A stretch of DNA of 64,000 nt from Pseudomonas extremaustralis (GTDB lineage Bacteria; Pseudomonadota; Gammaproteobacteria; Pseudomonadales; Pseudomonadaceae): assembly GCF_900102035.1 (NCBI RefSeq), contig NZ_LT629689.1, positions 744,001-808,000 on the forward strand. The letters run 5' to 3'. Position numbers and translations under genes: made by a program. The notes beneath the pieces are model-generated. The model had not been told where the DNA came from and ran no database searches. It saw only the letters and a list, made by a program, of their open reading frames with translations. Positions 16,639 to 25,305 of this stretch are shown here, one piece after another; within the stretch, counting starts at the first letter, position 1; every line of letters starts with the position of its first letter.

Positions 16639-17767
16639 TTACGTCACCCTGAAACTTATCTGGTGGGCACTGGTCGGCGTACTGCTGATCGGCTTCGCCA
16701 TCATGGACGGCCACGACATGGGCGTTGGCACCTTGCTGCCCTTCGTCGGCCGCTCGGACGTGGAACGCCGCGTCGCGATCAACACCGTAGGGCCGCACTG
16801 GGACGGTAACCAGGTGTGGTTCATCACCGCGGGCGGGGCGTTGTTCGCCGCGTGGCCGGTGGTGTATGCCACTGCGTTCAGCGGGTTCTACTGGGCGATG
16901 ATCCTGGTCCTGTGGGCGCTGTTCTTCCGCCCGGTGGGGTTTGACTATCGCAGCAAGATTCACAACGCCAAATGGCGCAGCACCTGGGACTGGGGCCTGT
17001 TCATCGGCGGCGCCGTGCCACCGCTGGTGTTCGGCATCGCGTTCGGCAACCTGCTGCAAGGCGTACCGTTTCACTTCAGTAACATGCTGGTATCGACATA
17101 CACCGGGAGTTTCTGGCAACTGCTGAACCCCTTCGCGCTGCTGACCGGTGTGGTGAGCAGTGCAATGATCACCCTGCAAGGCGGTACCTACCTGGCGCAC
17201 CGTACTGAAGGCGTGATCCAGGCCCGTGCCATCAAGGGCGGGGTCGGCGCGGCGCTGGTGCTGATGTGCACGTTTGTCATTGCCGGCGTGTGGTTGCAGT
17301 CGATCGACGGCTATCGCATTACCTCGGTGGTGGACATCGCCGGGCTGCCGGACATTCTCAACAAGACCGTGGTACGCGAAGCCGGGGCCTGGATGGCCAA
17401 CTATGGCCATTATCCAGCGTTGTGGCTGCTGCCTGCGCTGGGCCTGGCGGGCGCCGCCGGTGCCGCATTGTTGATGCTGATGCGCCGCACACTCGCCGCG
17501 TTTGTCGCCTCGTCGCTGGCGGTGGTCGGGGTGATCAGCACCGCTGGTGTGTCGATGTTCCCGTTCGTCATGCCGTCGTCGACCGTACCGGCGGCAAGCC
17601 TGACCGTATGGGACAGCGTGGCCAGTCATCTGAGCCTGGCGATCATGTTCTGGGCCACGTTGATCTTCATGCCGCTGATCGTGATCTACACCTCGTGGGC
17701 CTATCGCGTCATGCGCGGCAAGGTCACCGTGGCGCACATCAAAGCCAACGAACACTCGGCCTACTAA
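16631..17767 (+). CDS. cydB: Cytochrome bd quinol oxidase subunit II
   Basis: The 378-residue membrane protein has about eight or nine segments and opens with the CydB signature GFAIMDGHDMGVGTLLPFVG followed by GPHWDGNQVW. The length matches E. coli CydB (379 aa). It overlaps the end of cydA by 8 bp. It completes the catalytic heterodimer with CydA. Confidence 0.95.
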   Translation: MFDYVTLKLIWWALVGVLLIGFAIMDGHDMGVGTLLPFVGRSDVERRVAINTVGPHWDGNQVWFITAGGALFAAWPVVYATAFSGFYWAMILVLWALFFRPVGFDYRSKIHNAKWRSTWDWGLFIGGAVPPLVFGIAFGNLLQGVPFHFSNMLVSTYTGSFWQLLNPFALLTGVVSSAMITLQGGTYLAHRTEGVIQARAIKGGVGAALVLMCTFVIAGVWLQSIDGYRITSVVDIAGLPDILNKTVVREAGAWMANYGHYPALWLLPALGLAGAAGAALLMLMRRTLAAFVASSLAVVGVISTAGVSMFPFVMPSSTVPAASLTVWDSVASHLSLAIMFWATLIFMPLIVIYTSWAYRVMRGKVTVAHIKANEHSAY

Positions 17768-17789
17768 CGCCATTAGAGGAGCAAGGACT

Positions 17790-17912
17790 ATGTGGTATTT
17801 CGCCTGGATGCTGGGAGTCGGTTTTGCGCTGCTGCTGGCGATATTGAATGCGATGTGGGGCGAGACCGAAGCCGGTCGCACCCAAAGCGATCGCGACGAG
17901 GCACAGCCGTGA
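17790..17912 (+). CDS. cydX: CydX, small subunit of cytochrome bd
   Basis: The 40-residue protein starts MWYFAWMLGVGFALLLAI, almost identical at the N-terminus to E. coli CydX (MWYFAWILG). It has one membrane helix and a charged acidic tail. An AGGAG-type site lies upstream. The stop overlaps the ybgE start (GTGATG). CydX stabilises the haem sites of bd-I oxidase. Confidence 0.93.
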   Translation: MWYFAWMLGVGFALLLAILNAMWGETEAGRTQSDRDEAQP

Positions 17913-18199
17913 TGTCGCGTGTCGCTGACGACGCTCCGGCGTCCTCACGCCTTCACCCGCTGAGCCTGCTTATCGCGATTGCGATCATGCTCGTGTGTAC
18001 GCTCTATCCGCCGCTGATGGCCTCCCCGGACGGGAAAGCCGATCACGGGCTGGCAACGGCGTTGTTCGTGGCGATGAGTGTGGCGTTTGTGCGCGGCGTG
18101 GGGTTCGTGCCGCGTGCGCGCATATGGCGCTGGCTGTTCTCGGGCTGGACCTGCTGTGCCGCGCTGGTACTGGCGGGCGTGTTGAAGTACCTGCTGTAA
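17912..18199 (+). CDS. ybgE: Cyd operon protein YbgE
   Basis: The 95-residue protein has about three membrane segments. The segment HGLATALFVAMSVAFVRGVG followed by FVPRARIW matches the conserved HGLLLMWAVCAGVIHGVG-FRP core of YbgE. It is the last gene of cydPABX-ybgE, overlapping cydX by 1 bp. The function is unknown beyond association with the bd oxidase. Confidence 0.83.
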   Translation: MSRVADDAPASSRLHPLSLLIAIAIMLVCTLYPPLMASPDGKADHGLATALFVAMSVAFVRGVGFVPRARIWRWLFSGWTCCAALVLAGVLKYLL

Positions 18200-18204
18200 G
18201 TTCA

Positions 18205-18252
18205 GACGATTCCGGCGCCGCGCGGGCTTCTCTTCGGGGCGCCGGGATCGTC
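18205..18252. terminator. Long stem-loop after the cyd operon
   Basis: GACGATTCCGGCGCC (18205-18219) pairs with GGCGCCGGGATCGTC (18238-18252) with one G-T mismatch out of 15. It begins 6 bp after the ybgE stop. No T-tract follows, so it may act as a stabilising or Rho-assisted 3' end, or be a REP-like element. Confidence 0.55.
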
Positions 18253-18301
18253 AAACCACATTGTTTTGGCTGGGGCTGCCGCGCGAAGCATCGCGCGATG
18301 C

Positions 18302-19183
18302 CTACCCTTGAATCAGCGCCTGTGCTTGCGCAAGCGTGACGCGCGGGATAACGCTCTCAGGAATTCTTGAACAGTCGGATAAGTTGTAGACCTTGAAGTC
18401 ATCGCCGACGATTTTCTGCGACATCAGCTCTAACGACGGAAGTATGCGCGTGTAGTAGTGCTGATCGAGTCCGCAGGGGGAGTTGATTGACTCACGGTTC
18501 TCATAGAATCGTCCCGAGTTCTGGTTCAGGTCCACGCCCACCAGAAACACCTTGGAGAACCCGACGTGGTAGGCCAGCTGAATGGCCAGGTACGCCACTG
18601 TCCGGGCATCAAAAAAACCCTCGCGCATGTCTTTACTGAAACCAATGTTCGCTTTCCCGCACGCCAGCAAAGGGTTGGGGGTGACCAGCGACGTGTGGCG
18701 TCCCAATAGGGCGTCGAGCCAGGACGGTTTTTTCGCCTTGGACAGCCCATAGAGTTGCCCGCTGGGACAAAGATCCAAGTTACGCGCGTGGTCCTCCCAC
18801 AGCGCGACGTTTTGACTGATCGTCATGGCCTGGTTGAATAAATGCGGCTGCTGTTCGGAAAAACTTCTATCCGAGCAGACATAAAAAAACGGTTTTACGT
18901 CGGTGTTCAAAAACATCGAAATAGCGCCGTTCATCGTGATCATCGGCACGTGCGCAAATTTTTCGATGGGAAACGATTTTGCCGACAGACCGGAAGCAAG
19001 AATAAAAACCGCGCCTGATGCGATATTCCGACAGCTACCGAAATCGTGCACGGTCAACTTGGGGTCATGCAGCGCCTGCTCAGCGTTCTCAACGTACTCG
19101 CCCTTGAAGGACATCTGTTTCATCTGACCTACTCGTGCAGCTAAATGAAAAGATATACACGGTAGCGGAGCCGAGGTCTTCAT
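18302..19183 (-). CDS. Putative glycan/LPS biosynthesis protein (DUF115 / sialyltransferase-CST-like fold)
   Basis: The 293-residue protein has the pattern of DUF115 and GT42-like enzymes: a nucleotide-binding first strand GAVFILASGLSAKSFPIEKF, a central FFYVCSDRSF and the late motif AIQLAYHVGFSKVFLVGVDL. This group transfers or modifies sugars, usually on LPS or flagellin. The start at 19183 lacks a clear ribosome-binding site; Met21 (19123) is an alternative. It sits alone between the cyd operon and bamA on the opposite strand to cyd. The acceptor and donor are unknown. Confidence 0.55.
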   Translation of the reverse strand: MKTSAPLPCISFHLAARVGQMKQMSFKGEYVENAEQALHDPKLTVHDFGSCRNIASGAVFILASGLSAKSFPIEKFAHVPMITMNGAISMFLNTDVKPFFYVCSDRSFSEQQPHLFNQAMTISQNVALWEDHARNLDLCPSGQLYGLSKAKKPSWLDALLGRHTSLVTPNPLLACGKANIGFSKDMREGFFDARTVAYLAIQLAYHVGFSKVFLVGVDLNQNSGRFYENRESINSPCGLDQHYYTRILPSLELMSQKIVGDDFKVYNLSDCSRIPESVIPRVTLAQAQALIQG

Positions 19184-19296
19184 GGGAGTTTCTTTATAAA
19201 AAAGAATTCACAAACGGACGTCAGATAGTTACCGGTATGGTGTAGGAATCATTTCTGTTTGAGGGCGGCCCTCGGCGTCTTGACCGGCTGAAGCAC

Positions 19297-21666
19297 TCAA
19301 AACGTCTGCCCCATGGAGAACTGGAATATCTGCTTTTCGGCATTCTCAGGCGTGCGAATCGGATAGGCCAGGTTGAAGCTCAACGGCCCCAGCGGGCTGT
19401 ACCACGTCACCCCGACCCCCACCGAACTGGCCATCTGGCTCAGGTCCATACCGTCGCAGCCCTGGGTGGTGGTCAGGTAGCACTTGTCCGAATACACCGA
19501 GCCCATGTCCCAGAACACCGAGGTGCGTACGGATTTGTTGTCCTTGATGAACGGCACGGGGAACAGGTACTCCGCGCCGCCGGTAATCAGGATATTGCCG
19601 CCCAGTGCGTCGGTGCTCCGGTCCGAATAGTACGCCTGGCCTTCGCTGGCATATGCGCCGGTCGCCGGTGTGCTGCGTGGGCCGAGGGTGCCACTTTTAA
19701 ACCCGCGCACCGTGCCTTCGCCGCCCGCCGTATAGCTTTCATAGAAGGGCAAGCCGTCCGTGGAGCCATAGCCATTGCCGTAACCGAGCTTGGTGTGCAG
19801 GCGCAGGGCCGTGTCGTTGCTGATCGGCAGGAAGGTTTGCCCGGTGTAGTCGATCTTGTAGAAGCTCAGGTCACTGCCGGGCACCGTCACCATCAGGTTG
19901 AGGTTTTGCGAATGCCCACGCGTTGCCAGTACACCTTTGTTCAGGGTCGATTCCGACCAGCCTGCGTTAGCCTTGAAGTTGGTGAACTCCTTGCCTTCGC
20001 GCTCGATGAAGTTGTAGATCTCGTCGGCGCTGTAGGTGCCCGGTTCGATGCTGTCGTGCTGCGCGGTGAGGCCGAAGGTCAGGCGCGAGGTCTCATTGAT
20101 CGGGTAGCCGAAGGTGGTGCCCAGGCCAAAACTGTTGATGGCGTAATAGGACACGCCGTCATCGTAGTATTTGTTGTAGTCGGTCTTGCTGTAGAACGCG
20201 TTGTAACCCAGGCTCACGCCGTCGGTGGTGAAGTAGGGGTCGGTGAAACCGATGTTGTACTTGCTCTGGTAGGACGAACGGGTCAGCCCCAGGCTGGCGT
20301 AGTTACCGGTGCCGAGAAAGTTGTTCTGGGTAATCGAGCCGCCAAGGATCAGGCCTGAGCTCTGGGCGAAGCCGATGCTGGCGGTGATCGAGCCCGAGGC
20401 CTGCTCTTCCACGGCGTAGTTCACGTCCAGTTGGTCATCCAGCCCGGCCACCGCTGGGGTCTCGACGTTGACCTCCTTGAAGAACCCCAGGCGCTCCAGG
20501 CGCACCTTGGATTGGTCGATCAGGTAGGTCGACGCCCAGCCGCCCTCCATCTGGCGCATTTCACGACGCAGCACGTGGTCGGCGGTCTTGGTGTTGCCGC
20601 GGAAGTTGATGCGATTGACGTAAGCGCGCTTGCCGGGGTCGACGCTGAAGATGATCTCGACCGTGTGGTCGTCGTCATGCACCTGGGGCGTGCCGTTGAC
20701 GTTGGCGAACGTATAGCCTTCGTTGCCCAGGCGACGGGTGATCAGCTCCGAGGTGGTGGTCATCAGTTTACGCGAAAACACCTGGCCCTTTTGCACCAGC
20801 AAGAGGGACTGCAGCTGGTCCTGGGGGACTTTCAGCTCGCCACTCAACTTGACGTCGCGCACCGTGTATTTCTGGCCTTCCTGGATGTTCACGGTGATGT
20901 AGACGTGTTTTTTGTCCGGGGTCATGGAGACCTGGGTCGAGGTGATATCCATGTTGATATAACCACGGTCCAGGTAATAGGAGCGCAGCCGTTCGAGGTC
21001 GCCGGAGAGTTTCTCCCGTGCGTATTTATCGTCGTTCTTGAAAAAAGACAGCCAGTTGCTGGTCTTGAGTGTGAATTGGTCGATCAAGGCGTCGTCGGGG
21101 AACACCGTATTGCCCACCACGTTGATGTGCTGGATCGACGCCACTTGGCCTTCATCGATCTTGATCTTCACACCCACCCGATTGCGCGGCTGGGCCACGA
21201 CCTCGGTGTCGACCGACGCCGAGTAACGGCCTTGGGCAACGTACTGGCGCTGCAACTCGTTGCGCACGCCTTCAAGGGTTGCGCGCTGGAAAATCTCGCC
21301 TTCGGCCAGGCCCGATTGCTTCATGCCTTTCATCAAATCGTCGGTGGAGATCGCCTTGTTGCCCTCGAACTCGATGCTGGCAACCGAAGGCCGTTCGACA
21401 ACATTGATAATCAGCACGTCGCCTTCGCGGCTCAACTGGATGTCCTGGAAGAACCCGGTCTTGAACAACGCGCGAGTGGAATCCACCAGGCGCCGGTCAT
21501 CGGCTTCGTCGCCGACGTTCAGCGGCAATGCGCCGAACACACTGCCCGCCGAGACCCGTTGCAGGCCATTGATTCGAATATCCGAGATTTTGAAACCTTG
21601 GGCGAGTGCCAGTGAGGCATTGAGCAGCAGCGCAACCGAGCAGAGCAGGCGCGAAAAATTCATCAA
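19297..21666 (-). CDS. BamA/Omp85 outer-membrane protein insertase (probable paralogue)
   Basis: The 789-residue protein has a signal peptide (about 1-22), five POTRA domains (about 25-425; FKISDIRINGLQRVSAGSVF) and a C-terminal barrel with VRGF (loop 6) and a terminal Phe (FSMGQTF). The length and text are those of a full Pseudomonas BamA. However, BamA is normally flanked by rseP and skp/lpxD. Here it stands alone, divergent from a CpxRA-like pair, so it is probably a second copy. It would insert barrel proteins as part of, or in parallel with, the BAM complex. Whether it is stress-induced is inference from the neighbours. Confidence 0.88.
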   Translation of the reverse strand: MMNFSRLLCSVALLLNASLALAQGFKISDIRINGLQRVSAGSVFGALPLNVGDEADDRRLVDSTRALFKTGFFQDIQLSREGDVLIINVVERPSVASIEFEGNKAISTDDLMKGMKQSGLAEGEIFQRATLEGVRNELQRQYVAQGRYSASVDTEVVAQPRNRVGVKIKIDEGQVASIQHINVVGNTVFPDDALIDQFTLKTSNWLSFFKNDDKYAREKLSGDLERLRSYYLDRGYINMDITSTQVSMTPDKKHVYITVNIQEGQKYTVRDVKLSGELKVPQDQLQSLLLVQKGQVFSRKLMTTTSELITRRLGNEGYTFANVNGTPQVHDDDHTVEIIFSVDPGKRAYVNRINFRGNTKTADHVLRREMRQMEGGWASTYLIDQSKVRLERLGFFKEVNVETPAVAGLDDQLDVNYAVEEQASGSITASIGFAQSSGLILGGSITQNNFLGTGNYASLGLTRSSYQSKYNIGFTDPYFTTDGVSLGYNAFYSKTDYNKYYDDGVSYYAINSFGLGTTFGYPINETSRLTFGLTAQHDSIEPGTYSADEIYNFIEREGKEFTNFKANAGWSESTLNKGVLATRGHSQNLNLMVTVPGSDLSFYKIDYTGQTFLPISNDTALRLHTKLGYGNGYGSTDGLPFYESYTAGGEGTVRGFKSGTLGPRSTPATGAYASEGQAYYSDRSTDALGGNILITGGAEYLFPVPFIKDNKSVRTSVFWDMGSVYSDKCYLTTTQGCDGMDLSQMASSVGVGVTWYSPLGPLSFNLAYPIRTPENAEKQIFQFSMGQTF

Positions 21667-21850
21667 GATCTTTTCCAGAACACATCGACAAGCAGCGCCG
21701 GCGCGCTTGGATCACTCGCCGACCGGTGAAGAGCCAGCATAAGAGCGCGCGGCGTTTGGTGCGGTTAACCGAATGTCAAGATAGGTAAAGGTTGGCGTGA
21801 AAACCGGCGACAAGCCTGATAATGCGCACCCCCTCACTGACGAGCCGACA

Positions 21851-22531
21851 ATGATCTGCGTACTGTTGGTCGACGACGACCAGGAATTGACCGAAATGCT
21901 GAGCCAATACCTGGCGCGCGAAGGCTTCGAGGCCACGGCCGTGCACACGGGCGAGGAGGGCGAGGTCGAGGCGCTCTCGGGGCGCTACAGCATTGTGGTG
22001 CTGGACGTGATGCTGCCCCAGCGCTCGGGCATCGAGGTGTTGCGGCGCATCCGTGCGGTCAGCCAGGTGCCCGTGGTGCTGCTGACCGCCCGTGGCGACA
22101 ACATCGACCGCATCACCGGCCTGGAACTGGGCGCCGACGATTACGTGCCCAAGCCCAGCTCTCCCGGCGAGTTGGTGGCCCGCCTGCGCGCGATCATGCG
22201 TCGGGTGCAGCCGGTGGGCCAGCCGACCGAGGTGATCAAGAGCGGCGCGCTGGTGTTGTGGCCCGGCAAGCGCCAGGCCCTGTGGAACGGTATCGAGTTG
22301 TGCGTGACCAGCACCGAATTCAGCCTGCTCGAAGCACTGGCCCGCAGCGCCGGCCAAGTGGTGAGCAAAAAGGATCTGTCCCTCAATGCCCTGGGCTGCC
22401 CACTCACCCGCTACGACCGGCGCATCGACGTGCACATCAGCAGCATCCGGCAAAAGCTGGGGCCGCGCCCGGACGCCAAGGCCTGGATCCAGAGCGTGCG
22501 CGGCCTCGGCTACCTGTTGATCGCCGAATGA
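21851..22531 (+). CDS. cpxR: OmpR-family response regulator, CpxR-like
   Basis: The 226-residue protein has a receiver domain (LLVDDDQE, phosphoacceptor Asp in VVLDVMLP, KPSSPGEL) and a C-terminal winged helix (YDRRIDVHISSIRQKLGP, VRGLGYLL). The phrases DNIDRITGLELGADDY and DVHISSIRQKLG are characteristic of CpxR. The stop overlaps the kinase start (ATGA). It lies 184 bp from the divergent bamA-like gene, which may be a target. The cpx name is by similarity only. Confidence 0.8.
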   Translation: MICVLLVDDDQELTEMLSQYLAREGFEATAVHTGEEGEVEALSGRYSIVVLDVMLPQRSGIEVLRRIRAVSQVPVVLLTARGDNIDRITGLELGADDYVPKPSSPGELVARLRAIMRRVQPVGQPTEVIKSGALVLWPGKRQALWNGIELCVTSTEFSLLEALARSAGQVVSKKDLSLNALGCPLTRYDRRIDVHISSIRQKLGPRPDAKAWIQSVRGLGYLLIAE

Positions 22532-23811
22532 CCCGGCCCAGCCTGCTGTTCTGGAAACTGTTCCTGGCCTTCTGGCTGGCGACTACCTTGACGTTTCTCG
22601 TCGGGATCGGCGTGCTTGAGCTGAGCCGCTTTCGCCCCGGCGACCCCCATGTGGAAGCGATTCTGGCGGCGGAAACCGGGCTGCTGGAACAGTTCGGGGT
22701 CGACGCCGCAGGCCAGCTCCTCACGGTCTGGGAACGTCCGCCGGATGAAAACATCGGCATCTATGACAGCAACGGGCGCTTGATCGCGGGGGCGCCGGTT
22801 GCGCAGCCGGCCTATGAACGAGCGGTCACCAGCAAGGAGGGCCTGGCGCTTTCGATCAGGTCCACCCACGCCCCCGGCAACATCCCGGACAGGCCCTGGC
22901 ACCAGATCCCGCTGCTGATCGGCACGCTGATGAGCGCTCTGTTCAGCGGCTACATGGCGTACTACCTGGCCTGGCCCCTGGCTCATCTGCGCCGGGCCAT
23001 GAGCGATGTGGCCCAGGGGCGTTTCGAAACCCGGGTCAAGCCCGCCATGGGCAAGCGCCGCGATGAAATCGTCGACCTGGCCGAAGACTGCGACCGCATG
23101 GCCAATCAGCTCAAGGTACTGGTGCAGGCCCAGCAGCATCTGCTGCACGACATTTCCCATGAACTGCGCTCGCCGCTGACACGCATGCAAGCGGCTATCG
23201 GCCTGTTGCGCCAGGACGCCGCGCGCCTGGAAATGCTCGAACGCATCGAGCATGAATCCGAACGCATGGACACCCTGATTGAAGCGCTGCTGACCCTCGC
23301 CCGCCTGCAAGGCCGCCCCGAAAGCATCGAGCGCGAGCCCGTGGACATCAGCGAGTTGCTGGCGATGATTGTCGAAGACGCGCAGTTCGAGGCCGGGATC
23401 AAAGGCTGTCGCGTGCACTTGCAACCGTGTCCGCCATTTATCGCATGTGTCAGCGGCGAGTTGCTCTACCGCTGCTTCGAGAATGTGATTCGCAATGCCG
23501 TGCGCTACACCCGAGCGGACACCATGGTGTGGGTGTCGGCGCATATCAGCACGGATGGGAACCGCCTCACGGTGCGCATCACCGACCACGGGCCGGGCGT
23601 CGACGATGACCGTTTGCACAGCATTTTCGAGCCGTTCGAGCGGGGCGCGGGGGATGCCTGTGTCGGCTTCGGCCTGGGCCTGGCTATCGCCGCACGGGCC
23701 GTGCAGATGCACGGCGGCACCATCGCGGCCCGCAACGAAGCGGGCGGCGGGCTGACCGTGGAGATCAACCTGCACAGCGCACGATCTTTACACGACATTA
23801 CATTGGCTTGA
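22528..23811 (+). CDS. cpxA: Sensor histidine kinase, CpxA-like
   Basis: The 427-residue kinase has two membrane helices (about 8-30 and 128-150), a short periplasmic domain of about 100 residues and a HAMP domain with the motif AWPLAHLRRAM. The H-box is DISHELRSPLTRMQ. The ATP-binding domain has NVIRNAVRYT, DHGPGVDDD and GFGLGLAIA. It is translated in an overlap with the response regulator. It probably senses envelope stress like CpxA; the signal is not defined by sequence. Confidence 0.82.
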   Translation: MTRPSLLFWKLFLAFWLATTLTFLVGIGVLELSRFRPGDPHVEAILAAETGLLEQFGVDAAGQLLTVWERPPDENIGIYDSNGRLIAGAPVAQPAYERAVTSKEGLALSIRSTHAPGNIPDRPWHQIPLLIGTLMSALFSGYMAYYLAWPLAHLRRAMSDVAQGRFETRVKPAMGKRRDEIVDLAEDCDRMANQLKVLVQAQQHLLHDISHELRSPLTRMQAAIGLLRQDAARLEMLERIEHESERMDTLIEALLTLARLQGRPESIEREPVDISELLAMIVEDAQFEAGIKGCRVHLQPCPPFIACVSGELLYRCFENVIRNAVRYTRADTMVWVSAHISTDGNRLTVRITDHGPGVDDDRLHSIFEPFERGAGDACVGFGLGLAIAARAVQMHGGTIAARNEAGGGLTVEINLHSARSLHDITLA

Positions 23812-23868
23812 CCGCCCTGTACGTCGCCGCTCATTAGACTCATCGCCATTGATTGAGTGGAGGTGGCG

Positions 23869-24321
23869 ATGTTTCAGGTGCATAAAAAGGGCTTTGTGCC
23901 CGGCAGGAAAATGGTCGATGGCCTGGTGCCTTATGACTTCTTTTGTGAAGACAGCCCGGCGATCAATCTCTTTGTGTTCACCGGCGCCGCCACGCCGGAC
24001 GCCACGGTCGAGGAGCAGACGCTGTGGGGCTTCACCCGGCTGGAGCGGTTCGAGGCGATGACCGGTGCACTGGTGAGTAACAAGCGGCACGCCGGCTGGT
24101 TTCAAAGCGTCAACGTGCTGACCGGGCCCAACCAGAACGGCACGCAAAGCGTGAAATTCCAGCGTGTGCTGAAAATCATCAAGCACGCCAGCGCCACGCG
24201 CAAAGCCGACTACGAGATCCTCACCGACGAAGGCGACATCTACTTCACCCGGCAGACCGTTGCGGCGGACAGTGCGCAAACGGTCATCTATTCGGCTGAG
24301 TCATCCCCTCGGAGCGTGTGA
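23869..24321 (+). CDS. Hypothetical protein (150 aa)
   Basis: The protein begins at ATG 23869 behind a strong GGAGGTGG site. It has no signal peptide or membrane segment and looks like a beta-rich cytoplasmic domain (NLFVFTGAATPDATVEEQTL, SVKFQRVLKIIKHA). The family was not recognised. It lies 57 bp after the kinase gene on the same strand, so it could be in its transcript. The reading frame, strong site and codon use indicate a real gene. Confidence 0.65.
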   Translation: MFQVHKKGFVPGRKMVDGLVPYDFFCEDSPAINLFVFTGAATPDATVEEQTLWGFTRLERFEAMTGALVSNKRHAGWFQSVNVLTGPNQNGTQSVKFQRVLKIIKHASATRKADYEILTDEGDIYFTRQTVAADSAQTVIYSAESSPRSV

Positions 24322-24505
24322 TTGTTTCCAGAACCTGGCGGGCGCAAAGCTCGCCTGTTCATGCGCCATTGCGCGTTACTGCTGCCCACCTATGGGGCGG
24401 GTTGAGCCATTTGGTAGCACATTCCTCCGTCCTCCCTTCCGTCGCCTACCGACATGTCCTGACCGAATTCATCTGAATCAATCACTTGGCACTGCGCTCC
24501 AGGAG

Positions 24506-24522
24506 TTGGCACGCATCCTGCT
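24506..24522 (+). promoter_or_regulatory. Sigma-54 promoter upstream of the GntR gene
   Basis: TTGGCACGCATCCTGCT matches the sigma-54 consensus YTGGCACGrNNNTTGCW at all but two positions, with GG and GC 10 bp apart. The predicted start near 24533 is 40 bp before the GntR ATG and inside the inverted repeat at 24527-24552. Nitrogen control via NtrC would suit an amino-acid/gamma-glutamyl uptake cluster. Confidence 0.65.
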
Positions 24523-24526
24523 TTTT

Positions 24527-24552
24527 TTGCATCCGTGGATAATTGGATACAA
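24527..24552. promoter_or_regulatory. GntR-type operator (inverted repeat)
   Basis: TTGCATCC (24527-24534) and GGATACAA (24545-24552) form an inverted repeat with one mismatch and a 10-bp spacer. It covers the predicted transcription start, so a bound regulator would repress its own gene and any co-transcribed genes. Confidence 0.55.
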
Positions 24553-24572
24553 AAATTCAAAAGGTGCCGCCG

Positions 24573-25241
24573 ATGCAATTTGCCCGCGCTTACGTTGACC
24601 GTCAGCCGCTGACCGCCGAGGAAGAGGCTTATAACTTCCTGTTGGAAGCCATTTGTCGTGGCCGCTACCGCAAGGGCGATCGGCTGATCGCCGAAGACAT
24701 CGCCAGTGAGATCGGCATGAGCCGCATGCCGGTGCGCGAGGCATTCCGGCGCCTGGATGCCCAGGGCCTGGTGACCCTGCGGCCCAATCGCGGTGCGGTT
24801 GTCAGTGGCCTGGATATCGACGAACTGCACGAGGTGTTCGAGATGCGCAGCGCCCTCGAAGGCCTGGCGGTGCGTGTGGCGGTCGGTCGTACCGGTGAGC
24901 GCCAGCTCGCGGCGCTGGAACGCCTGCTGGATGAAATGGACGACTATCGCGACGAGGGCGCCGCATGGGTCGGCCGGCACCGTGCGTTCCATGAATACCT
25001 GTGCAGCCTCAGCGGTCGGCCGCGCTTGATGAAGCAGATTTCGGCGCTGTACTCGCTGGTCGAGGCGCCCATGCGCCTGTGGTTGCAGCACGGCGAAAAA
25101 CCCCTCAGCGCACGCCAGGAACACGCGGTGATCCTCGACGCGATTCGCGCCGGTGATGCTGCGCGCGCCGAAGCCGTGGTGCGTGAACACATCGAAGGCA
25201 CGGTGCCGGCGCTGATCCAATTCCTGCAAAACGAACAATAA
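24573..25241 (+). CDS. GntR family regulator (FCD/FadR subfamily)
   Basis: The 222-residue protein has an N-terminal winged helix (about 15-80; EDIASEIGMSRMPVREAFRRL) and an all-helical FCD effector domain (about 90-215) with the metal-site histidines in GRHRAFHEYLC and RQEHAVILDAI. ATG 24573 follows AAGG at good spacing; the TTG at 24543 lies inside the promoter. It precedes an amino-acid ABC transporter and a gamma-glutamyltransferase gene, which it probably controls. The ligand is presumably the imported compound or a product of it. Confidence 0.85.
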   Translation: MQFARAYVDRQPLTAEEEAYNFLLEAICRGRYRKGDRLIAEDIASEIGMSRMPVREAFRRLDAQGLVTLRPNRGAVVSGLDIDELHEVFEMRSALEGLAVRVAVGRTGERQLAALERLLDEMDDYRDEGAAWVGRHRAFHEYLCSLSGRPRLMKQISALYSLVEAPMRLWLQHGEKPLSARQEHAVILDAIRAGDAARAEAVVREHIEGTVPALIQFLQNEQ

Positions 25242-25305
25242 AAAAGCTGTCGTGTTTTGACGTTGATTCCTGCCGCCGTTATTCAACGAATTGGAGTGTC
25301 TGGTC

